This document shows positions 7,516 to 14,444 of a stretch of DNA of 24,794 bases, one piece after another. The position numbers were made by a program, and so were the translations under genes. Every line of letters begins with the position of its first letter. Positions within the stretch are counted from its first letter, which is position 1. This DNA is from Prevotellaceae bacterium UBA1726 (lineage in GTDB: Bacteria; Bacteroidota; Bacteroidia; Bacteroidales; Bacteroidaceae), in NCBI GenBank assembly GCA_002316005.1, contig DCIM01000017.1:1-24794 (forward strand). Reading direction: 5' to 3'. Under the pieces are notes generated by a model. It had not been told where the DNA came from. It was given only the letters and a program-made list of their open reading frames with translations, and did no database searches.

Positions 7516-9966
7516 TTATTTAATTTGCAATTTATAAGTATGTACTCCAAATCGTGGCATAGCAATAGAAAGTACGGTTTTATCGGCATTTTTGCTCATT
7601 TCAACTCCCTTTACCTCATTGCCAAGGAAATCGACCTCAATAGCACTCTTCACATCTGCAGCAACTGTAACCTGCTGCTTGTCAGCATTGCCAGAAGCAT
7701 TGAAAAGGCGAACAAAGATGTCATCACCTTCGGTAGTGACGCTTGTAAGTTCAAATCTCGTACCATCGGCAGAGATAAGCGACTTGGAAACTCGCTTGTC
7801 ACTATAGGCCTTTGTAGGTATCAAATGTTCGTGCCAACATGTACTCAACTGATTTATTCGTGCCTCATCCCATGTGCCACAGTGAGGGACAAGACAATAA
7901 ATCAAATCAACAGGACCTTCGGCCTTATAGTTTCGTCCCCAAAGACCAGGACCAGCATACAAAGCAGTAAGGGCAAGAGGATAATCCTCACCATAACTAT
8001 ACGATGTAGTGCGATCCGTAAACACAGCAAGAGAATGATTGTCGGAAGTAGATTCGAGATCCATCCACTCAAGGACAATATTGTGCTTTATGCTATCCCA
8101 ATCATTATAGAATGTATCCTTGAGTTTGCTCTCACAAACATCGAAAGGTGCATTCTTATACAATTTTGTTGATTTCATAGCTGTTGGCAACATTACAGAT
8201 AATGCATAGCGGGTATCGTAGAATGTTGTGCGCTTATCGTCTTTTGCCTTCTTCTCTGGACGGGTGAAGTCGCCTACTTTCACATTTTCATTTGCATTTA
8301 TATTAAAATCGCAATGGATTATAGGATCACCCTTAATAAGAGTTATTCCTTGTTGGAACTGCGTACCCGCTATCTCACCCTCAATAACAATGGTCTTTAC
8401 AAGTTCATTGTCCTCAACAACATAGACCGTAGCAGGGGAGTCAACAGATGACATGAACTTATGGTAAGCATCAAAGTAGCCACGCACTTCGCCAAGAGCA
8501 TACTCTGCTCTCTTATCTACATACTCAAAACCATCGTCTTTTTTCTTGAGCGACTTTATCGCACCACCTCTCTTCAAATCCAAGGCAATACGATAGAGGT
8601 CGTTCTCTATAATACATTCTTTTTTATTAATCTTGATTGTATTCGTTTCCTTCGCATCTACAATCTCGTCTTCTGGAATGATTGTATAACCAAAAGCGGG
8701 TACTTCAACCTCAACATTCACAAAACGCCCATCACTCAAAGAAGTTGAAACCACTTCCTTTCGAGCATAGCCAGCGGTATTGAATATCTTCAGCGCAGGT
8801 TTTCCTGACTCTATGTAACTAAGTGATGCCTCTTTAATAATTTCATCTGAGAGTTCGTTAGCTGAAGTAGTCCAAAGGGTAACATTCTCTGCCCATGTGC
8901 CTTTCTTATTCAAACGGTTGTACGGCACAATCCAACAGTCGTGATGCTGTGAAAGAAGCAGTTGACGCCAAGCCTCATCAATGTTTTTCTGATTATGATT
9001 AAAACCATTCACCATATGTGCCATAGCTGCCATTTTCTCTGCCCGTGGAATAAGATATTCTGTAATTCTGCATCTCTGTGCAATATCACTCAACACCTGA
9101 GAACCCCACATAAGTCCAGGACATACATCCTCAATAGAATAGCGGTGACTTTCAATTGGAGTTCCGATACTCTGTTCCTCAATATATTTTGTCCAACGGG
9201 TATATTGTGTTCCTTTCAAGCGGCGCTCGTTTACACCAATCCATGGACCATTTGTCCAGCCGGCATCTTGATAGGTCATACCAACAGGATTCTTCATTCC
9301 ATAATCAAAGCAGGCGTTAAAATAATAATCATTATTACCCCAAGCCGTTGTCTGCCAAACAGATTTCTTTTCAAGGTCCTCACAAGCATAACGAGGTACA
9401 CTGACAATGGAAGTCCCATCAGGACCAACGAGATTAATCAATTCGCCACCGAAAGCTGCGCCATATCCACCCCAACAAGTATTTGGGCACTTCAAAACGG
9501 CATAACGGAAACCCAACTGTGGAAGAAGTGTAGGAAGGCAAGAAGTAAAACATGGTTCCTCGACTGAATATGTCTTCATTATCACAGAAGGGAAATGTTC
9601 TCGGATCTTCTTTATACCATAAGTGAACTGGCGAATTATGCTCTCTCCTGTGATACAATACAAATATGATTGGCCATAAGAAGGATTGGTGTATTCTACC
9701 TGGTCAGTAGCGAGTTTCTTCTGAAAGGCAAGATAAGCCTCTGGTGTCTTCACTTTTACTGTGTCCCATGTCTCAGGTTCAATTTCAAGACCAATATACC
9801 AGTTAGGGTGCATATTCATTTGGTCAACGAGAAACTGGGTATAAGTCGCCAATGGATAATGTCCATAAACACCACCATGGAAACCATCAACGAAATACTT
9901 CTGCTGAGCAAACGATGCCGTATAAACTGTAAGAAGCAATGTGACAATGAGGGAGATTCTTTTCAT
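7516..9966 (-). CDS. GH38-family alpha-mannosidase-like protein, divergent, secreted
   Basis: The protein has 816 residues with a signal peptide ending near Ala20 (MKRISLIVTLLLTVYTASFA). The N-terminal catalytic domain (about 23-420) contains LSQHHDCWIVPYN with His341-His342-Asp343, matching the QHHDAITGT zinc-ligand block of GH38. A C-terminal beta-sandwich domain extends to about 816. Two classical active-site motifs are altered. The HNDPGW zinc site reads FHGGVYGHY (His30, no Asp two residues later), and the nucleophile block xDPFGHS aligns by eye with SVEEPCFTS (Glu136-Glu137). I recall similar divergent GH38 members in other Bacteroidetes, so this is probably a distinct subfamily rather than a damaged gene. 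It would trim alpha-mannose together with GH92. It starts 12 bp after the DUF4105 gene stop. Confidence 0.82.
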   Translation of the reverse strand: MKRISLIVTLLLTVYTASFAQQKYFVDGFHGGVYGHYPLATYTQFLVDQMNMHPNWYIGLEIEPETWDTVKVKTPEAYLAFQKKLATDQVEYTNPSYGQSYLYCITGESIIRQFTYGIKKIREHFPSVIMKTYSVEEPCFTSCLPTLLPQLGFRYAVLKCPNTCWGGYGAAFGGELINLVGPDGTSIVSVPRYACEDLEKKSVWQTTAWGNNDYYFNACFDYGMKNPVGMTYQDAGWTNGPWIGVNERRLKGTQYTRWTKYIEEQSIGTPIESHRYSIEDVCPGLMWGSQVLSDIAQRCRITEYLIPRAEKMAAMAHMVNGFNHNQKNIDEAWRQLLLSQHHDCWIVPYNRLNKKGTWAENVTLWTTSANELSDEIIKEASLSYIESGKPALKIFNTAGYARKEVVSTSLSDGRFVNVEVEVPAFGYTIIPEDEIVDAKETNTIKINKKECIIENDLYRIALDLKRGGAIKSLKKKDDGFEYVDKRAEYALGEVRGYFDAYHKFMSSVDSPATVYVVEDNELVKTIVIEGEIAGTQFQQGITLIKGDPIIHCDFNINANENVKVGDFTRPEKKAKDDKRTTFYDTRYALSVMLPTAMKSTKLYKNAPFDVCESKLKDTFYNDWDSIKHNIVLEWMDLESTSDNHSLAVFTDRTTSYSYGEDYPLALTALYAGPGLWGRNYKAEGPVDLIYCLVPHCGTWDEARINQLSTCWHEHLIPTKAYSDKRVSKSLISADGTRFELTSVTTEGDDIFVRLFNASGNADKQQVTVAADVKSAIEVDFLGNEVKGVEMSKNADKTVLSIAMPRFGVHTYKLQIK

Positions 9967-9978
9967 ATTAAGTCGTAG

Positions 9979-11193
9979 TTATTTTGTGTTTTGTGTTTTA
10001 GTGAGGACAAGGCGTGTAGCACAACGAACAAGCAAAGGACTTGCCATCAATACACGCAAAGCATCAACCTGTGGACTTATCGGCCAAAGGACTATGTAGA
10101 GAAGTATTACGATGGTATAAACCATCCACACTTTATTATACCATTTGCGTTTTCTTCCCACAAACCAAAGAATGAATGGCAATGGGTTGAGGATAAGCAG
10201 ATTCCAGTTGCCTGCCGCGCCTACCATATCGGAAATACAACTGAGATAGAAAATCACAACTCCGGCAATTGTTTGCATGGTGAGAAGGAAGATATCCACA
10301 CTCTTCACAAAAGCCTTTCCCTTGCGCTTCCATTCGAGCAAAGAGGCTATAATTGTCAGGAGTAAAACTGCAATAAAAAATGTTGTTGGTGTAAAAATCC
10401 AATCCTTATATTCAATGCCACTTTCAAGAACCATTGTTGGTTTCCCTTTGAGGAAAGGACGAGAAACACCTTCGGCCGAGATAATCTTTGCATCTGTTAA
10501 GGCAGGAACAATGAGAGTTGGTCCCATCTTGTCTTCCATATCCCCCAGCTCATCACCTCCATGTCCAAGGATTGTTGTCCAGAAGAATCCCGTCCAAGGA
10601 CGATGTTCGGAGATTGTTTTAACGAAATCGCGATATGTTCCGGTAATACCTGGACTCAATGTACCCCACTCGATTGTAGAAGTACCTAAGCAACGCTCAA
10701 CGGCAGAGACACTCATTGAAGAGCAATTGGTTTTCAAATAGTTGTATGTTCGATAAGCACCATCTGCCATTTCCTCGTCAAGTATCTGCCATAGATTGCG
10801 AATCTCTTCAACGGTAAGATTGATTTCGTAATTCTTCACTCCTCTTTTTGCTTCCTCGTATTCTTTCAGGAAAATAGGAGTCTTGATTGCAGCATATTGC
10901 CCCTTACCCTTTCCTGAGAACAATGCCACCTCATTCTCAAGATTCTCATTGAGACTGTATGTATGGCAGAGGTCAAGTCCTTTTGAAGGGCACTGCAGAC
11001 GGACTACGCAGTGACCATAGGCTGAATAGAAGTCAAGACCTGGGTCGGCAATGAGAAAGCTTGCGTGAAGGTCGGTAGGTAATGACGCTTCGGCTTTACT
11101 TCTTGCCAAAGACACAGAGTCATTCTTTTCCTGTGCATACGAAAAAGATGATACAAAGAATGCAAAAAATATAAATGAAATGAACTTTGCCAT
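9979..11193 (-). CDS. DUF4105 (Lnb N-terminal periplasmic domain) protein with C-terminal membrane region
   Basis: The 404-residue protein starts with a signal sequence (MAKFISFIFFAFFVSSFSYAQ). The DUF4105 domain covers about 40-250 and carries YGHCVVRL with His61 and KTNCSSM with Cys157, the conserved His and Cys that resemble an NlpC/P60-type pair. Four or five hydrophobic segments follow from about 267 to 395 (for example FFIAVLLLTIIASLLEW and VWMVYTIVILLYIVLWPI), so the catalytic-like domain should face the periplasm while tethered to the inner membrane. The family's chemistry is not settled to my knowledge; an amidase, peptidase or transacylase is possible. It is the first gene of the GH38-GH92-GH2 operon and has its own promoter. 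Its consistent expression with mannosidases suggests an envelope or secretion-supporting role, which is inference. Confidence 0.82.
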   Translation of the reverse strand: MAKFISFIFFAFFVSSFSYAQEKNDSVSLARSKAEASLPTDLHASFLIADPGLDFYSAYGHCVVRLQCPSKGLDLCHTYSLNENLENEVALFSGKGKGQYAAIKTPIFLKEYEEAKRGVKNYEINLTVEEIRNLWQILDEEMADGAYRTYNYLKTNCSSMSVSAVERCLGTSTIEWGTLSPGITGTYRDFVKTISEHRPWTGFFWTTILGHGGDELGDMEDKMGPTLIVPALTDAKIISAEGVSRPFLKGKPTMVLESGIEYKDWIFTPTTFFIAVLLLTIIASLLEWKRKGKAFVKSVDIFLLTMQTIAGVVIFYLSCISDMVGAAGNWNLLILNPLPFILWFVGRKRKWYNKVWMVYTIVILLYIVLWPISPQVDALRVLMASPLLVRCATRLVLTKTQNTK

Positions 11194-11241
11194 TACTATA
11201 AATCAGATTGTTTTTTATAATTAAAGTATACTACTTTATCA

Positions 11242-11286
11242 CTTTTGCAAAATTAGCAAAAATAATTGCAAATCTTTTGCAAAATT
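11242..11286. repeat. 13-bp direct repeat CTTTTGCAAAATT spanning the DUF4105 operon promoter
   Basis: Identical 13-base copies lie at 11242-11254 and 11274-11286, 32 bp apart (about three helical turns). Each contains the palindrome TTTTGCAAAA. The first copy overlaps the -7 box and the second adjoins the GAACCAA word at 11287. Confidence 0.8.
11248..11255 (-). promoter_or_regulatory. Bacteroidetes-type -7 box for the DUF4105-GH38-GH92-GH2 operon
   Basis: The minus strand reads TAATTTTG, an exact TAnnTTTG match, 54 bp upstream of the DUF4105 start codon. No clear -33 TTTG was found at the usual spacing, which is common at activator-dependent promoters. The word GAACCAA (11287-11293) lies 31 bp upstream of the box. 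Confidence 0.6.
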
Positions 11287-11300
11287 GAACCAAAAAAAAC

Positions 11301-11334
11301 AAAAAAAGAGCCAACTTAATAAATAAGTTGACTC
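11301..11334 (-). terminator. Strong Rho-independent terminator after the three-paralog cluster
   Basis: On the minus strand an 11-bp stem (GAGTCAACTTA / TAAGTTGGCTC, one G-T wobble; arms 11324-11334 and 11308-11318) with a 5-base loop is followed directly by seven T (11301-11307). It lies 52 bp past the stop of the last paralog. It separates the paralog unit from the downstream DUF4105-mannosidase operon. Confidence 0.92.
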
Positions 11335-11386
11335 TCTTGTATCATTTCTTGCCTAAAACATTGTCAAAGGCAAGTTAAATTTGCTC

Positions 11387-12136
11387 TTACTTAACGATAT
11401 ACTTGCGACCGTTCTGAATCATAATGCCCTTTGAAGCACCAGAAACCTGCTGACCAACTACATTGTAAACAGGAGCATTCTCGTCAGCAGACATAACAAC
11501 ATGCAGAACACCGTCAGTGCCCTCAACGAGTTTTGGATACTCAGCACCCTCTTCCTTGTATACTACAATTACCTTTGTGTCTGGCTCAGCCTTGAAATAT
11601 GTATCAGGATCTGCAAGAATACCATCGCGGTTAACAGGGTTACCATCGCTATCGCCATCCTGTGCGTGCTCAACATTATTGATGTTGATGAGGATACCAT
11701 CTGCAACGTTGGCATACAGGTTCCAGTCATAAACTCGGTCCGACTGACCTGAACCAGTGAAAGGCTTGAAGCAATCAGCATAAGCATATTCCTGATCACG
11801 CTGAACACCTGCAAGGCACACGAACTCATAACCTTCCTCTGGCTCTGCGTAAACCTTTACCTCATAAGTACCGCGGTTGCCACCGAAGCCATCAGCCTCA
11901 CCTTCGTCACCACCACCATTCTCACCACCAACAATCTTGATGAAAGCCGTCTCGCCGTAGTCCTCGCTCTTGTCAAGAACATAAGCCGCATCCTCGTCGT
12001 TCTTAGCATCAAGATAAACAATACCAGCACCAGCTGGAGAAACCTCAGCTACTACGTAGAGAGCCTTGTAAGGAGTTGTTGCACTTGCTGAAGCAGCAAT
12101 CATAACACCTGCAATAAGAGTAAAAATTTTCTTCAT
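11387..12136 (-). CDS. Secreted paralog A: unknown N-terminal module plus Prevotella-type C-terminal tail
   Basis: I do not recognise this protein's function. The start is set at the ATG at 12136, which gives a proper signal peptide (MKKIFTLIAGVMIAASASAT); a longer in-frame start at 12184 would bury that signal behind 16 hydrophobic residues. The 249-residue product shares with the next two genes the pattern YKxLY, AGxxYL, SEDYG followed by xxFI, a YEFVC segment, ININN and a domain ending in an IVVYKxxGAExP-like strand (about 20-200). It ends with VYNVVGQQV and GIMIQNGRKYIVK, a short tail like those on many Prevotella secreted proteins and possibly related to type IX sorting signals. It has neither dockerin nor cohesin. 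The protein is acidic, with a Gly/Glu/Asp-rich loop near residues 80-100. Confidence 0.85.
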   Translation of the reverse strand: MKKIFTLIAGVMIAASASATTPYKALYVVAEVSPAGAGIVYLDAKNDEDAAYVLDKSEDYGETAFIKIVGGENGGGDEGEADGFGGNRGTYEVKVYAEPEEGYEFVCLAGVQRDQEYAYADCFKPFTGSGQSDRVYDWNLYANVADGILININNVEHAQDGDSDGNPVNRDGILADPDTYFKAEPDTKVIVVYKEEGAEYPKLVEGTDGVLHVVMSADENAPVYNVVGQQVSGASKGIMIQNGRKYIVK

Positions 12137-12191
12137 AAAATTACTTTTAATTGTTAATAATATAGTTAATGTGAATAAAAACACCTATAAT

Positions 12192-12220
12192 GAGATGCAG
12201 AGCACAAGACCCTGCACCTC
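12192..12220 (-). terminator. Intergenic hairpin between paralogs B and A, possible partial terminator or processing site
   Basis: The arms GAGGTGCAG and CTGCATCTC (minus strand; 9 bp, one G-T pair) enclose an 11-base loop. They are followed by ATTATAGG and only later a short T run, so termination should be incomplete. It lies 19 bp after the stop of paralog B, and no -7 box is seen for paralog A. Read-through with reduced expression of A, or mRNA protection of B, is plausible. Confidence 0.5.
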
Positions 12221-12238
12221 TTATTTTTAATAATCTGT

Positions 12239-13453
12239 TTACTTTACGAGTATTGTCTTACCATTCTGGATATAAAGACCTGGCTGATTAGCATTCTTCA
12301 CCTGAACGCCATCAATACGATAGATCTTATTATCATCCTTACCTGTAGAAACTTCGTTGATGCCTTCAGTATCAGTAACAACAAAGTATGCCATAACATT
12401 TCCGCAAGAAATTGAAGTTCCATCAGCAGTAGCAACGACAACATTTGTAACCTTTACCTCATATCTATCCTTAAGGGCAACATTATTACCTACCTGAATA
12501 GGAATAGTGACAATCACACCATCATTGCCAGAGAATTCGTAGTTGTTGTGTGAGAATGCCACAACCTTCACATTGCCAGAATTCTGCTTATATCCGAAGT
12601 AATCAGTACGCGACTCTGATGTACGCTGTGTACTGAGAACTGGTGTACCGAGTGTTGCAACGCTGTCAGCAAGTTCTACTGTGAACTCAACAGCTGTAAT
12701 AGGAGAAGCCGACTTCATCTTCACTGCAAGATTAATTTCACTGCCAGGAGTTGATAATGTCTTCTCAATATAAATAGCATTAGTCATTGAAGACACATCT
12801 GTACTGTTATCTGGCTCTGGTTTCTCCGGAACCAATGTCTCGTCGAAATAAGGTGTTGCCTCACCCTTCTTACGGAAGATTGCATAGATTGGAGCATCAG
12901 GAGTCTCTGACCAAGAACCTGAACTGAAAGCCTCATCACGACTTGGAGTATCATCAGCACTTGAACCATCAGCTTCGTGTGAAGCCTTGTTGATATTAAT
13001 AAGATCGCCAAGACCTGTCACTTCCCATGATGTTGCACGAGAATCGTCACCATCAACATGGTTGAAAACAGCATAACAATCATTAGGACCATATACGCCA
13101 TTCTCATTAATTTTGTTTGAATAGCAAACGAGTTCATAAGAATCAGGGCACTCAGCATATGCCTTTACGAAATAAACATCCTGACTTGAGTTGATACTGT
13201 TGTCTTCACTCTCTTGACCATTGTGGGCAAGAGTAGCCATGATGAAAGCAGTAGGACCATAATCCTCTGAAATATCAAGTACATAAGAATTATCCTCGTC
13301 ATTGACAGTCTCAAGGTAAACCTCACCAGCAGAAGAAGGAACAGCTGTAATCTCAGCATAGAGATTCTTATAGTTTGTCACAGAAATGGCATTTGCATTC
13401 ATCGAAAGGAAAAGAGCTGCCGCTACAATAGAAAATATCTTTTTCATAATCAT
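12239..13453 (-). CDS. Secreted paralog B: shared module, cohesin-like domain and Prevotella-type tail
   Basis: The 404-residue protein has a signal peptide (IMKKIFSIVAAALFLSMNANA). Two starts fit, ATG at 13453 or 13447; the second gives the same MKK beginning as its neighbours. Residues about 28-205 match the module of paralogs A and C (TNYKNLYAE, SEDYGPTAFI, YELVC, LININKASHEADG, IYAIFRKKGEATP). Residues about 222-358 look like a cohesin-type beta-sandwich: an STPGSEINLAVKM opening, ITAVEFTVEL, VVAFSHNNYEFSGNDG and VIVTIPIQV, the usual cohesin strand pattern. The C-terminus reads IYRIDGVQV then GLYIQNGKTILVK, as in paralog A. A cohesin next to a dockerin-bearing paralog suggests non-covalent assembly at the cell surface, but binding is inferred. 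It starts 19 bp after paralog C. Confidence 0.85.
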   Translation of the reverse strand: MIMKKIFSIVAAALFLSMNANAISVTNYKNLYAEITAVPSSAGEVYLETVNDEDNSYVLDISEDYGPTAFIMATLAHNGQESEDNSINSSQDVYFVKAYAECPDSYELVCYSNKINENGVYGPNDCYAVFNHVDGDDSRATSWEVTGLGDLININKASHEADGSSADDTPSRDEAFSSGSWSETPDAPIYAIFRKKGEATPYFDETLVPEKPEPDNSTDVSSMTNAIYIEKTLSTPGSEINLAVKMKSASPITAVEFTVELADSVATLGTPVLSTQRTSESRTDYFGYKQNSGNVKVVAFSHNNYEFSGNDGVIVTIPIQVGNNVALKDRYEVKVTNVVVATADGTSISCGNVMAYFVVTDTEGINEVSTGKDDNKIYRIDGVQVKNANQPGLYIQNGKTILVK

Positions 13454-13472
13454 TTCTTTTTTATAAGGTTAA

Positions 13473-14285
13473 TTACTTCTGAAGTTCTGTAATAATCTTT
13501 ACAGCATCGGCGATGTTGATTACGCCATCACCATTTACATCAGCATACTTTTCCATGATTGAAACCTTACCAAGACGGAAGTCTGCAATGGCTGTAGCAT
13601 CATCTTCGTTGACAATACCATCACCATTAACATCTCCTGACACATTTGGAGAATAATCCTTATCGAAGATTGGAGATTCATCACCAACCTTACGGAAAAT
13701 TACATAAAGATGGGTATTTGGTTCTGCATCCCAGTTGTCAAGAGCAAAAACACCATCCTGGCCAATACTGTCATCACCAGAATTGCCGTCTTCTGCACGT
13801 GCTGCACTGTTTACATTAATGAGATTTATGTCAGTTGTGCTGTAATCCCATGAGAAAACAAAATTGTCAGTTCCTGTACCAGTATGCGACTGATAGCAGA
13901 TATCAGGATAATAAACACCTGTTGACTGAATGGCATTTGTCACACAAACGAATTCATAGCCAGGAGCTGGTTCTATATAAAGGCCCTCTTCGTAGTTACT
14001 CAGTGAGCCCGATGCATCCATCTCATAACCTTCACGAGTGTTATACTGGTCGTTTGTACCATTCTCGCCAATTGTTTCCTGAATGAAAACATTCTGGCCA
14101 TAATCCTCCGACTGCTCCCAAACATAAGCCTGCTGAGCCTCGTTCTTTGCAGCAAGATAAATCTCGCCAGCACCCGTTGGATATACTTCGGCTACAGTGT
14201 AGAGGTTTTTGTATGGCGTAACGCCTGCATGAGCACTAATCGAAAAAAGAAGTGCGCCTGCTAAAAGAGTAAACAATTTCTTCAT
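13473..14285 (-). CDS. Secreted paralog C: shared module plus C-terminal type I dockerin
   Basis: The 270-residue protein has a signal peptide (MKKLFTLLAGALLFSISAHA) and the shared module at about 22-205 (TPYKNLYTVAEV, SEDYGQNVFI, YEFVCVTN, LINVNSAARAEDG, LYVIFRKVGDESP). Residues 217-270 form a dockerin with two calcium loops, DVNGDGIVNEDD (218-229) and DVNGDGVINIAD (249-260). Both keep the D/N/D/N/D ligand positions, and the second is followed by a short helix that ends the protein. It lacks the IQNGK tail of its two paralogs. First gene of the paralog unit, with its own -7 box and an upstream direct repeat. Dockerins in Bacteroidetes need not pair with cohesins, so partnership with paralog B is a hypothesis. 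Confidence 0.88.
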   Translation of the reverse strand: MKKLFTLLAGALLFSISAHAGVTPYKNLYTVAEVYPTGAGEIYLAAKNEAQQAYVWEQSEDYGQNVFIQETIGENGTNDQYNTREGYEMDASGSLSNYEEGLYIEPAPGYEFVCVTNAIQSTGVYYPDICYQSHTGTGTDNFVFSWDYSTTDINLINVNSAARAEDGNSGDDSIGQDGVFALDNWDAEPNTHLYVIFRKVGDESPIFDKDYSPNVSGDVNGDGIVNEDDATAIADFRLGKVSIMEKYADVNGDGVINIADAVKIITELQK

Positions 14286-14346
14286 AATTGTAATAGATGT
14301 TTTATTAATTTGTAATAAATCTTAGATTCGCATAATTTTACGATTG

Positions 14347-14354
14347 CAAAGATA
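14347..14354 (-). promoter_or_regulatory. Bacteroidetes-type -7 box for the three-paralog unit
   Basis: The minus strand reads TATCTTTG, an exact TAnnTTTG match, 61 bp upstream of the paralog C start. No -33 TTTG is visible. The GAACCAA word of the upstream direct repeat begins 52 bp beyond the box, almost the same distance as at the GH130 promoter. Confidence 0.65.
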
Positions 14355-14406
14355 TACTTATTCTGGGTATATTATTATAATAATAGAACCTTAAAATACA
14401 AAAATT

Positions 14407-14443
14407 GAACCAAAATGCCATTAAAGCGAACAAAAATGTCATT
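14407..14443. promoter_or_regulatory. Direct repeat, 16 bp with 21-bp period; candidate HTCS operator
   Basis: GAACCAAAATGCCATT (14407-14422) and GAACAAAAATGTCATT (14428-14443) match at 14 of 16 positions and start exactly 21 bp apart, two helical turns. That is the spacing expected for an AraC-type DNA-binding dimer. The pair lies directly behind the HTCS stop codon and upstream of the paralog C promoter. Confidence 0.6.
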
Positions 14444-14444
14444 T

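Noticed and set aside
11308..11318. GAGCCAACTTA as a second half-site 21 bp from GAACCAA at the DUF4105 promoter
   Set aside because: It is one arm of the terminator hairpin and matches the motif poorly beyond the first bases.
12137..12184. Longer N-terminus for paralog A from the ATG at 12184
   Set aside because: It would place 16 hydrophobic residues before a complete signal peptide; both paralogs start directly with MKK or MIMKK.
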